DNA from: Thermoanaerobaculales bacterium
GTDB taxonomy: Bacteria; Acidobacteriota; Thermoanaerobaculia; Thermoanaerobaculales; Sulfomarinibacteraceae
Length of the DNA stretch: 10,935 nt
Reading direction: 5' to 3'
NCBI GenBank assembly: GCA_025456385.1
Contig: JALOKS010000080.1
Span: 1 to 10,935, forward strand
A program made the position numbers and the translations under genes. The notes below the pieces were generated by a model. That model was given only the letters and a program-made list of their open reading frames with translations, was not told the DNA's origin and did no database searches. Of this stretch, positions 3,855-10,935 are shown in pieces (position 1 is the first letter of the stretch; each line of letters begins with the position of its first letter).

Positions 3855-6638
3855 ATGAATCGATGGACTCTCGCCTTCAGCTGCGGCGAGCTCGCGTCCA
3901 CGGTCGAGATCGGGCCCGGCAGTCACCTCCTGGGTTCGGCCCCGAGCACCGACATCCGGGTCGCCCACCCCACGGTTTCGCGCCGCCATGCGAGGATCAC
4001 CTGCGCCGCCGACGGCGTCACGGTCGAGGACCTCGGATCGACCAACGGGACCTTCGTCGGCGAGCAGCGCATCGACGCGCCGACGCGGCTTCCGGAGGCC
4101 GGCCGCTTCAGGGCGGGCTCGGTGGAGATTCGGCTGGTTCGGAGTGCGTCCCCACCCGGCGCCGTCGACCAGCGCCTCGGCGAATCCAGTTCCGGAGCCT
4201 CGATGCTCCTCGGCCCGGCCACCGTCGGCTTCCTGCGCGACGCCGGCGAGGAGGTCGCCTTTCTCGCCGGCGAGGTCGTGGTGCGCCGCGGCGAGCACCA
4301 GGACTTCTTCTACGTCGTGATCGAAGGCGAGGTCGAGCTGCTCCTGAACGAGGGCGAGGCGCGGCGGCGCCCGCTCGCCCGCCTCGGCGAGGGCGGCATC
4401 TTCGGCGCCGAGTCCGTCCTGGGCAAGGAGGGTGCCGCGATCGACGCCGTGGCGGCGACCGACGTCCGCCTGCTGCGCTACCCGGCATCCGCCCTGCCGA
4501 CCGCGCTCCAGGAGTCGGCGTCCCTGCGGCGCAAGCTGCTCGGCGGGTTCGCCCGGAACCTCCACAAGACCACAGCCGACGCTCTCGACCTGCTGCACGG
4601 GGCCGAGGTCATCGCGCGCCTGGTGCAGGGCGACAGCGACCCCGACCGGCTGATCGCCGTGTCGCCACGCATGAAGGCCATCGCCAGAAGGCTCGACGAG
4701 CTCGCGGAGCAGGCGGCCCCGGTGCTGGTCGTCGGCGAGGATGGGACCGGCAAGACCCAGATCGCCCGCCTCATCCACGACGCCTCCACGCGGGCGGGCG
4801 GTCCGCTGATCGCGGTCAACTGCCAGGACCTGTCACCTGCCCGGGCGGCCGAGCTGATTCTCGGCGAGGACCTCGGCGGCCGCCTGCAGGTACGCGGGCA
4901 CGCCAGCGGCGGGATCCACCTCGCTCATGCCGGCACCCTGGTGCTGCGCCGTGCCGATGCCCTCGAGCCTGCGGTCCAGCAGATGCTGGCGGCCTTCCTG
5001 CGAACCCACGCGCGCAGGCCGCCGGGCACCTTCCCGGACACTCGGATCATCCTCACCGCACGCGCGAGGGATGCTGTGGCCGACGCCCGCTCCGGCCTCA
5101 TCCCCGCCCTCGCCGAGTGCTTCGGGGAGGTCCTCGACGTTCCGCCTCTCGCCTCGCGGCCGAAGGACATCCTGCCGCTGGCCGAGGAGTTTCTCGCCCG
5201 CCACTGCCCGTCGCCGCCGACGATCACCGAGGCTGCCCAGCACGCCCTGCTGTCGCTGCGCTACCAGCGGCGCAACGTCGCCGAGCTCCGCGAGACCGTC
5301 GAGCTCGCCGTGCGCCTCGCCGACGGTCCCGAGATCCGCCCGGAGCACATCTTCGGGGGCGTCGGCGAGGACGCCGCCCCGCCGGGCATGGACATCACGG
5401 GCACGCCGCTCCTGCAACGCCTGCTGCGGCGCCCGGCCCTCCCGCTCCTCCGCGGCCTCAGCCTCGCCGGCTTCGCGGCCGTGATCGTGCTCTGCCTGGC
5501 AGCGGCCGGCAGCACCGCCGGCCGCATCGCCAACGCCGCCATCTGGTCGCTGTGGGAGCCCGCCGTCTTCGCCCTCTTCTTCGTGATCGGCCCGGTGTGG
5601 TGCACGGTCTGCCCGCTCTCGACCGCGGCCCGTCTGGCCAAGCGGCTCGGCGCCTCCGAGCGCCCGCCGCCGCCCTTCCTCATCCGCCACGGCCCCTGGC
5701 TCGCGATCGTCGGCTTCGCGCTGATCGTCTGGGTCGAGCGGGTCTTCGACTCACCGTCCAACCCGCTCGCCTCGGGCCTGCTGCTGGCCTCCCTGCTCGC
5801 TGCCGCCGTCCTCGGCTCACTACTCTTCCGCCGCGAGGTGTGGTGCCGCCACCTCTGCCCCCTCGGCCGACTCGCGACCGCTCTCGCGCCCGCCGCGCCC
5901 ATCCAGCTCACCGCCAAACCCAGGGTCTGCGCCTCGACCTGCAGCACCCACGCCTGCTACAAGGGCAGCCCCGGGATCTCCGGCTGCACGGTCTTCCACC
6001 ACCCTCTCGAGGGCAAGCAGGCCTACCGCTGCAAGCTCTGCCTCGACTGCCTGCAGTCTTGCCCCCACCACTCCGCCAACCTTCAGGTCCGGGCGCCGCT
6101 GATCGCGCTCTGGCGCCTCGACGGGGCCGCCGCCGACCTGTCGATGTTCGCGAGCGCGGTGGCGCTGCTCGGGCTCGTTCTCGTCGCCTCCCGGAGCTTC
6201 GGGACCCTCGGCGACCCGCTCGCCTTCACGCTCTCCTGCGCCCTCGCCGTGGCGGCGGGGATCGCCCTCCACCTCGTCGTCGCGGCCGTCGCCGGCAGCG
6301 ACCGCCGCCGCGCGCAGATGGTGCAGCTTGCCATGACGCTCATGATCCTGGCCTGGAGCGCGCTCATGACCAGCCAGCTCGCCAACATCCTGGTCCTCAA
6401 CCAGGCCCGGATCACGCTGCCGGACCTCCCGTGGCTCCCCCAGTGGCTGCCGACCCAGCTCAGCCTGCTCCTGCTCCTCCAGGTCGGCCTCGTGCTCGCC
6501 GCCCTCGCGCTGGCCCTCTTCGCCCTCGGCCAGATCAGCTTCCAAGGCAGCAGCCTCACGACCCGGCTCGGGCGCCGTCTCGCGCCCCTCGTCCTGGTCG
6601 GCTACGCCGGCCTGGTTGTCGTGCTTCTGAGCAGCTGA
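3855..6638 (+). CDS. FHA / cNMP-binding-like / degenerate sigma54-AAA+ / membrane polyferredoxin fusion
   Basis: A 927-residue fusion. Residues 1-96 form an FHA phospho-threonine-binding domain (VSRRHARI at 41-48, DLGSTNGTFV at 59-68). Residues 118-235 resemble a cyclic-nucleotide-binding domain (FFYVVIEGEVELLL; FGAES at 183-187), but the ligand-binding Arg of the phosphate cassette is missing. Residues 258-505 resemble an NtrC-type AAA+ domain with Walker A GEDGTGKT (294-301) and the late RRNVAELRETVELAV helix. However, no GAFTGA loop is seen, and the Walker B position reads LVLRRAD (362-368) instead of LFLDEI. From about 530 the protein is membrane-embedded: four helices carrying CTVCP (583-587) and CRHLCP (664-669), then Cys692/696/701/711 and a ferredoxin motif CKLCLDCLQSCP (726-737), then about five more helices. 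This half resembles NapH/NosR/CcoG polyferredoxins. With the N terminus inside, all cysteine motifs fall on the cytoplasmic face. No DNA-binding domain is present. The ATG at 3855 has GGGGG at 3843-3847 and begins the FHA fold; an in-frame extension from 3615 is low-complexity. Confidence 0.88.
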   Translation: MNRWTLAFSCGELASTVEIGPGSHLLGSAPSTDIRVAHPTVSRRHARITCAADGVTVEDLGSTNGTFVGEQRIDAPTRLPEAGRFRAGSVEIRLVRSASPPGAVDQRLGESSSGASMLLGPATVGFLRDAGEEVAFLAGEVVVRRGEHQDFFYVVIEGEVELLLNEGEARRRPLARLGEGGIFGAESVLGKEGAAIDAVAATDVRLLRYPASALPTALQESASLRRKLLGGFARNLHKTTADALDLLHGAEVIARLVQGDSDPDRLIAVSPRMKAIARRLDELAEQAAPVLVVGEDGTGKTQIARLIHDASTRAGGPLIAVNCQDLSPARAAELILGEDLGGRLQVRGHASGGIHLAHAGTLVLRRADALEPAVQQMLAAFLRTHARRPPGTFPDTRIILTARARDAVADARSGLIPALAECFGEVLDVPPLASRPKDILPLAEEFLARHCPSPPTITEAAQHALLSLRYQRRNVAELRETVELAVRLADGPEIRPEHIFGGVGEDAAPPGMDITGTPLLQRLLRRPALPLLRGLSLAGFAAVIVLCLAAAGSTAGRIANAAIWSLWEPAVFALFFVIGPVWCTVCPLSTAARLAKRLGASERPPPPFLIRHGPWLAIVGFALIVWVERVFDSPSNPLASGLLLASLLAAAVLGSLLFRREVWCRHLCPLGRLATALAPAAPIQLTAKPRVCASTCSTHACYKGSPGISGCTVFHHPLEGKQAYRCKLCLDCLQSCPHHSANLQVRAPLIALWRLDGAAADLSMFASAVALLGLVLVASRSFGTLGDPLAFTLSCALAVAAGIALHLVVAAVAGSDRRRAQMVQLAMTLMILAWSALMTSQLANILVLNQARITLPDLPWLPQWLPTQLSLLLLLQVGLVLAALALALFALGQISFQGSSLTTRLGRRLAPLVLVGYAGLVVVLLSS

Positions 6639-6650
6639 GGGCGACCAACC

Positions 6651-6682
6651 CCAGCGGCCCGGCCGCGATGGCCGGGCGCTGG
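6651..6682 (+). terminator. GC-rich hairpin after the polyferredoxin gene
   Basis: CCAGCGGCCCGGCC (6651-6664) pairs with GGCCGGGCGCTGG (6670-6682) through 13 base pairs with one bulged G and a five-base loop, 13 bases after the TGA. No T-tract follows, so it is a terminator-like or 3'-protecting hairpin rather than a textbook intrinsic terminator. Confidence 0.5.
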
Positions 6683-6725
6683 ACGGCATGATCACCGGTC
6701 GCGGGACCTCGCGCCGCGAATTCCC

Positions 6726-6754
6726 TTGCTTTCCCGGGCGTCGCAGGCTACAGT
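6726..6754 (+). promoter_or_regulatory. sigma70-like promoter of the secreted propeller gene
   Basis: TTGCTT (6726-6731), 17-base spacer, TACAGT (6749-6754). The predicted transcription start near 6761 gives a leader of about 60 bases and favours the ATG at 6824 over the ATG at 6773. Confidence 0.6.
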
Positions 6755-6823
6755 GCCACCCAGGAAACGCGAATGCGACTCAAATGCGGCCATCCAAGGC
6801 GAACCAGGAAGGGTTTGAACCAC

Positions 6824-9727
6824 ATGCGGCTACAGAATCTCAGTCTAGTTCTTTTGCTCGGGGTCGTGCTCGTCCTCGCCCTGCCGGCAGCGGCCCAGCA
6901 GGCCAACCAGAACATCCCGGTGCTGCCGGTGGTCCCGAACGCGGGCGACCCGGACTGGTTTCTCAAGGGGGACGGCTACCTGCAGCGCCAGGTCGAGCCG
7001 ACGATCGCGGTCTCGACGCGAAACCCCGACCACCTGCTCGCCTTCTTCAACGACTACCGGGCGGTCGACGTGCCCGACGACGAGGGCCTCGGCGAGGGCA
7101 CCCAGGTTGCCGCGCTCGCGCTCGACACCGTGGACCTGATGATGGCGGGCCTGCTGCCCGGTCTCGGCGTGTCGCTGCCGCCGGCGCCGCCGATGGCGGC
7201 GGCAGAGGCCTGGGTGGGCGGCAGCCGGTCCTACGACGGCGGCCTGACCTGGGCGGGCATGTTCATGCCGGGCGCACCCTTCGACAACTCCCCGGCATCG
7301 CTGGCGTCGCCGGTCTGGGGCCTCGAGGCCGCCACCGACCCGGTGGCGGTGAGCGGGCCCTGCGGTTCCGTCTACGTGGTCTTCGTCGCCTTCACCCGCG
7401 GCGGCCAGAGCAAGCTGGCGGTCGCCCGCTTCCAGGATCTCAACAACTCCGAGGGCGGCGACACCTGGGTGTACCAGGGCACGACCGTGCTCGAGACCGG
7501 CAACAACGCCACCAACGGCTACTTCCTCGACAAACCGCACGTCAACCTCGACGTCTGGCGCGGCGCCGGCGCCGCCGATCAGTGCGCGCACCGCGTGTAC
7601 GTCAGCTACAGCACCTTCAACGGCCTCTCGAAGGACGGCAAGGTCCAGAGCAAGCTCAACTTCGCGAAGTCGGAGGACGGCGGCCTCAGCTTTACGACCG
7701 CCAAGATCAACAAGAGCTGGGGCCAGAACCAGGGCTCCTTCATCGCCGTCGACCCGCGGCCGGGGACCCCGTCCAATCAGGGCGGGCCGGGAACCATCTA
7801 CGTCGTATGGCGCCACTTCTTCGACCCCGACACCATCATCATGACCCGCAGCACCAACTTCGGGAGCACCTGGAGCAACCCGGTGTCGATCATCGGTTCG
7901 ACGCCGATGGCGCCCTTCGACCAGCCGACCATCTCGACCGAGTTCGCGAACCCGGACGTCCTCAGCTTCCGCTCCAACGCCTTTCCGACCGCCGCCGTCA
8001 CCGGCGACGGCACGGTCTTCGTCGCCTGGCAGGAGCGGGTGAACATCACGCCGGACACGACCGGCTTCGGACGCCCGCAGGCCGGCGGCTCGCCCCGCAT
8101 CGTCGTGATGCGGTCGGGCAACGGCGGCGGCTCGTGGAGCGACGTCACCGGTGTCGCAGGGGTCCGCTCCGCGGTCGACTTCGGCGACCGCGACGGCGGC
8201 GCGGTGCCCGCGCCCGGCTTCGGCGCCCTGCCCGACCCGCGGCCGTCCGGGCCGCAGGTCATGCCGTGGTTGAGCTTCGGCGGCGGCCGCCTGGCCCTCG
8301 TCTACTACGAGTCGCGGGGCTTCCTCGGCGGCACCGACGGCATCGGCATCCAGCCCGCCGATCTCAGCCCGGGCACCGGCTTCATCAGCGGCATCGATCG
8401 CGTCGTCGACTTCCGCGCCGCGTTGCTGAACCCCTCCACCGGCCAGCTGCTCGGCACGACCCAGATCTCGCGCTACCCGATCAGCGCCGGCGCCGATTTC
8501 GGCGACGGCGTGGAGGACGTGGCCGACATCGCGCCGGCCCTGCCCGAGCTGTGCGCCGCGGGCGGCGCCCCCGAGTACTGCCAGCCGAGCCTCAACCTGA
8601 TGAACAAGCCGCAGTCGGGCACCGGCGGGTCGCCCTTCATGGGCGACTACACCGGCGCCACGCCGGCGCTGCAGTTCGTTTACGACGAGAGCCTCCCCGG
8701 CTGGCGCTGGGCGACCGAGCCCGGGGACGTGCCGTCCCAGGCCTTCCACACCATCTTCGCCGACAACCGGAACCTGATCCCGCCGACCGACCCCGCGGGC
8801 TCGCAGGAGTGGCAGCGCTACCAGTTCTACGGACCGCCCGGCATCGGCGGCGCCTGCTACAACCCCGGCTCGCGCAACACCGACGTGCTGACCGCGCGGC
8901 TCGACGCCGAGCTCATCGTCTCGACGCCGACGACCTTCAAGCAGCTCGACGCCCGCCGCGGCTTCCCGATCCGGGTCCAGAACGGCACCGCGGGTACTCG
9001 CTTCTATCGGCTCAGCATCTCCCAGGGCTTCGAGCAGGCGTCCTTCAGCATCGACGAGTCGGCCGACATCGACAGCGGCGACATCGAGGTCTTCCCCTAC
9101 TCCAGTGTGTCGCAGGTGGTCTACGTCGACGCCGGCGCCTCGGGGTCGATCCGGGTCGACGTGGTGGAGATTGATGCCATCGACGGCTTCCAGGCGCCCG
9201 GTGGCCAGGCCGGCTCGGTGGTCTTCAACCCCGACCCCGACAACCCCTCTGTCGACGGCCTCGGAACCGTCGAGACCCAGGACCCCTTCGTCCTGAACCC
9301 CTTCGTCCTCAACCCCTTCGTTCTGAACCCCTTCGTCCTCAACCAGGGCGCGGCCAACTTCTCGGTCAGCAACCCCTTCGTGCTCAATCCCTTCGTTCTG
9401 AACCCCTTCGTTCTGAACTCGAGCGTCTATGACGTCGTCGACACCACCTGGGAGGTGGGCCCGGGCAGTCTCACCAACACCGCCGGCAGCTACGTGCCGG
9501 TGGTCAACATCGACAACGCCGAGCAGTACGTGGGCAACTACGCCTTCCAGCTCATCGCGCCAACCCGGCCTGCGAGCTCGCCACCATCTCCCAGGACCAG
9601 GTGCTCTCGAACGTGGTGGCCAACCCCTTCGTGCTCAACCCGTTCGTCCTCAACCCCTTCGTCCTCAACCCGTTCGTTCTCAACGAGGGGGTCGAGAACC
9701 CCTTCGTCCTCAACCCATTCGTCTTGA
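6824..9727 (+). CDS. secreted BNR/Asp-box beta-propeller protein with PFVLN repeats (frame broken near 9559)
   Basis: The start at 6824 gives a signal peptide (hydrophobic core to about residue 20, PAAA|QQ after residue 24), with AGGAAGGG at 6806-6813 ten bases upstream. The body resembles a sialidase-type propeller. Asp-boxes are SYDGGLTW (136-143), SEDGGLSF (283-290) and the looser STNFGSTW (343-350) and SGNGGGSW (431-438), each near the IYVVW/VFVAW strand that such blades show. The catalytic Arg triad of true sialidases was not identified, so glycan cleavage is not claimed. Residues 690-785 look like a beta-sandwich (LDAELIVSTPTTFKQLDA...). Residues 821-865 hold seven PFVLN pentapeptides. 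The conserved reading ends at about 9559. Beyond it this frame turns into Ser/Pro/Arg-rich noise and stops at 9725-9727, while the adjacent frame continues sensibly to the window end. The native protein is therefore probably one chain of more than 1,370 residues. Confidence 0.85.
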   Translation: MRLQNLSLVLLLGVVLVLALPAAAQQANQNIPVLPVVPNAGDPDWFLKGDGYLQRQVEPTIAVSTRNPDHLLAFFNDYRAVDVPDDEGLGEGTQVAALALDTVDLMMAGLLPGLGVSLPPAPPMAAAEAWVGGSRSYDGGLTWAGMFMPGAPFDNSPASLASPVWGLEAATDPVAVSGPCGSVYVVFVAFTRGGQSKLAVARFQDLNNSEGGDTWVYQGTTVLETGNNATNGYFLDKPHVNLDVWRGAGAADQCAHRVYVSYSTFNGLSKDGKVQSKLNFAKSEDGGLSFTTAKINKSWGQNQGSFIAVDPRPGTPSNQGGPGTIYVVWRHFFDPDTIIMTRSTNFGSTWSNPVSIIGSTPMAPFDQPTISTEFANPDVLSFRSNAFPTAAVTGDGTVFVAWQERVNITPDTTGFGRPQAGGSPRIVVMRSGNGGGSWSDVTGVAGVRSAVDFGDRDGGAVPAPGFGALPDPRPSGPQVMPWLSFGGGRLALVYYESRGFLGGTDGIGIQPADLSPGTGFISGIDRVVDFRAALLNPSTGQLLGTTQISRYPISAGADFGDGVEDVADIAPALPELCAAGGAPEYCQPSLNLMNKPQSGTGGSPFMGDYTGATPALQFVYDESLPGWRWATEPGDVPSQAFHTIFADNRNLIPPTDPAGSQEWQRYQFYGPPGIGGACYNPGSRNTDVLTARLDAELIVSTPTTFKQLDARRGFPIRVQNGTAGTRFYRLSISQGFEQASFSIDESADIDSGDIEVFPYSSVSQVVYVDAGASGSIRVDVVEIDAIDGFQAPGGQAGSVVFNPDPDNPSVDGLGTVETQDPFVLNPFVLNPFVLNPFVLNQGAANFSVSNPFVLNPFVLNPFVLNSSVYDVVDTTWEVGPGSLTNTAGSYVPVVNIDNAEQYVGNYAFQLIAPTRPASSPPSPRTRCSRTWWPTPSCSTRSSSTPSSSTRSFSTRGSRTPSSSTHSS
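9284..9418 (+). repeat. PFVLN pentapeptide block 1 (4 + 3 units)
   Basis: Fifteen-base units encoding Pro-Phe-Val-Leu-Asn: four in tandem (9284-9343), a ten-residue spacer QGAANFSVSN (9344-9373), then three more (9374-9418). Every unit gives the identical pentapeptide although Val, Leu and Asn codons vary (GTC/GTT/GTG, CTC/CTG, AAC/AAT). Confidence 0.95.
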
Positions 9728-10935
9728 ACCCCTTCGTCCTCAACTCGACCTTCACCATGGCGCCGCCCGACGGCGAGGCTGCCAAGCGGGTGGCGGCCAA
9801 GGGCCTCGGCGTGGCCGACGACGGCACCCTGCGCGCGCCGCGCGCCGCCGACACCGTCAAGCTCACCCTCCGCGCCTACCGCCTCAAGGCCTTCTGCGGC
9901 GAGGCCGGCGCCGATCCGGACAACTGCATCCAGCCCGGCACCGACCTCGTCTACAACCCCTTCGCCGATCCGCCGAGCGCGGCGGTCGGCTCGCTGAGCT
10001 GCGTGCAGGCGAAGCTCGGCGAGGGCAGCGCGCAGGCGGCGGCCGAGTGCTTCGACTTCGTCGCGCCCGACCTGGTGCCGAGCTTCGACGAGGCACTGAA
10101 CACGAACCTCACGGTCGATGCCGGCGGCAGCCTCGACTTCCCGGTCGGCGGCTGGACTCTCGTCAACCAGGGCACCGCCGACGCCACTGCCGAGAACCGC
10201 GAGCTGCGGCACGGCTTCTATCTGACCACCGAGGCGACCGTCGAGCTCGGTCTCGACGGCAATCCGACCAACGCCCGGTTCCTGGGCTCGGTCAGCTCCG
10301 TCCCGTCGACGCTGGCCGTCGGCGCCGAGCAGTTCTTCGGCGCGTCGAGCCTGACGATCCCGACCGAACTCGCCGAGGGTGACTACAACCTGATCCTCTA
10401 CGTCGACGACTACGAGGAGGTCTCCGAGATCGACGAGGTCAACAACAAGATCACGGCGGTGGTGCCGATCTTCGTCGACGCCCCCAACACGCCGCCGACC
10501 GCCGCCGACCAGGCGGTCACGACCGCGGAGGACCTGCCGGTCGCGATCACGCTCACCGGAGGCGACGCGGACGGCGATCCCCTGACCTTCACGATCGTCA
10601 GCGGGCCCGCCAACGGCACGCTGTCGGGCGAGGCCCCGGCCCTCACCTACACCCCGAACCTCGACTTCAACGGCAGCGACAGCTTCAGCTTCGTGGTCGA
10701 CGACGGCGAGTACGAGTCCGCGCCGGCGACGGTCACGATCACAGTCGCTGCGGTCAACGACCCGCCGGTGGTCCAGCCGGCCACCCTCCAGGTCAACGAG
10801 GACGGCTCCGCCACCGGCACTCTGAGCGTCAGCGACCCCGACGGCGACAGCACCTTCAGCTACGCCGTGTCCTCGCCGCCGAGCTTCGGCACCGCGGCCT
10901 TCGCCGACCCGGGCGTCGGCAGCTTCAGCTACACG
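9559..10935 (+). CDS. C-terminal continuation of the secreted protein: PFVLN block 2, CARDB-like and cadherin/Ig-like domains (3' end outside window)
   Basis: The frame starting at 9559 has no stop to the window edge (459 codons) and no start codon between its last upstream stop (9430-9432) and the NPACELATIS segment, so it is the tail of the preceding gene displaced by one base. It encodes NPACELATISQDQVLSNVV, a second PFVLN block (9625-9744), and a region with paired cysteines (about 9780-10080). A CARDB-like domain follows (about 10090-10475; LTIPTELAEGDYNLILYVDD and EIDEVNNK are typical of these secreted adhesion-type modules). Next come a cadherin/Ig-like domain beginning NTPPTAADQ (10486), with the acidic DADGDPLTF and a DGEYESAPATVTITV end strand, and a second such domain beginning NDPPVV (about 10756), with DPDGDSTF, cut by the window end. 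The acidic DxDGD loops probably bind Ca. The product would be extracellular or surface-attached; any anchor lies outside the window. Confidence 0.8.
9625..9744 (+). repeat. PFVLN pentapeptide block 2 (4 + 3 units)
   Basis: Four units (9625-9684), the short spacer EGVEN (9685-9699), and three units (9700-9744), repeating the 4+3 layout of block 1. All seven encode PFVLN exactly, with synonymous changes (CCC/CCG/CCA, GTC/GTT/GTG, CTC/TTG). The phase of these changes shows that this frame, not the one carried from upstream, is the coding one here. Confidence 0.95.

Noticed and set aside
3599..6691. A 1,030-codon plus-strand open frame overlapping the polyferredoxin gene
   Set aside because: It is an Arg/Pro-rich shadow in another frame, caused by high GC at third positions. 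The overlapping frame has FHA, AAA+ and ferredoxin motifs.
6688..9174. An 828-codon plus-strand open frame over the secreted propeller gene
   Set aside because: It is an Arg/Pro/Gly-rich shadow without motifs; the true frame has a signal peptide and Asp-boxes.
6824..9558. Active exo-sialidase
   Set aside because: Asp-boxes support a propeller fold only. The Arg triad and catalytic Tyr/Glu were not identified, so the enzymatic activity is not claimed.
9550..9570. Programmed -1 ribosomal frameshift
   Set aside because: No slippery heptamer is visible at the junction and no obvious downstream stimulatory structure was found. A one-base deletion explains the data more simply.
9284..9744. The 15-base repeats as a CRISPR array
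   Set aside because: The units are short, directly tandem, coding and without variable spacers of regular length.
9429..10382. A third-frame open reading across the PFVLN block and CARDB region
   Set aside because: It translates to Arg/Pro/Gln-rich noise. Synonymous variation in the repeat fits the frame starting at 9559 instead.

Overview
The window is 10.9 kb of bacterial DNA with very high GC (roughly 70 % by eye), dense coding and strong third-position G/C. Gene content (mitochondrial-type citrate synthase, MinD-like ATPase paired with a J-like/HTH protein, pseudopilin, membrane polyferredoxin regulator, large secreted propeller protein) would fit an Acidobacteriota lineage such as Thermoanaerobaculia, or a Myxococcota-like lineage. 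That placement is inference. No rRNA, tRNA, IS element or CRISPR array was seen.

Layout. (1) 1-1094, plus strand: the 3' end of a MinD/ParA-like ATPase gene overlaps by 4 bases a small protein joining a degenerate J-like segment to a RodZ-type helix-turn-helix. (2) 1081-1308: a non-coding, AT-richer island with two arrays of an AACGTT-centred octamer, a rho-independent terminator for the minus strand, and a tandem 15-mer that covers the citrate synthase stop codon. (3) 1304-2611, minus: citrate synthase (gltA) with a clear sigma70-type promoter at 2742-2770 and a strong ribosome binding site. (4) 2855-3460, minus: a type IV pilin-like/type II secretion pseudopilin with its own promoter candidate. 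(5) 3855-6638, plus, divergent from the pilin: a 927-residue fusion of FHA domain, cyclic-nucleotide-binding-like domain, degenerate NtrC-type AAA+ domain and a NapH/NosR/CcoG-like multi-spanning iron-sulfur polyferredoxin. (6) 6824-10935, plus: a secreted BNR/Asp-box propeller protein carrying 14 exact PFVLN pentapeptides in two 4+3 blocks, followed by CARDB-like and cadherin/Ig-like domains. Its reading frame is broken once near 9559 and it runs off the right edge.

Functionally the window mixes central metabolism (gltA) with envelope and signalling functions. The most novel-looking items are the FHA-cNMP-AAA-polyferredoxin fusion, which looks like a membrane redox device wired to phospho-peptide and ligand-sensing modules, and the PFVLN repeat protein. 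Three genes have promoter candidates with exactly 17-base spacers, and these support the chosen starts of gltA, the pilin and the secreted protein.
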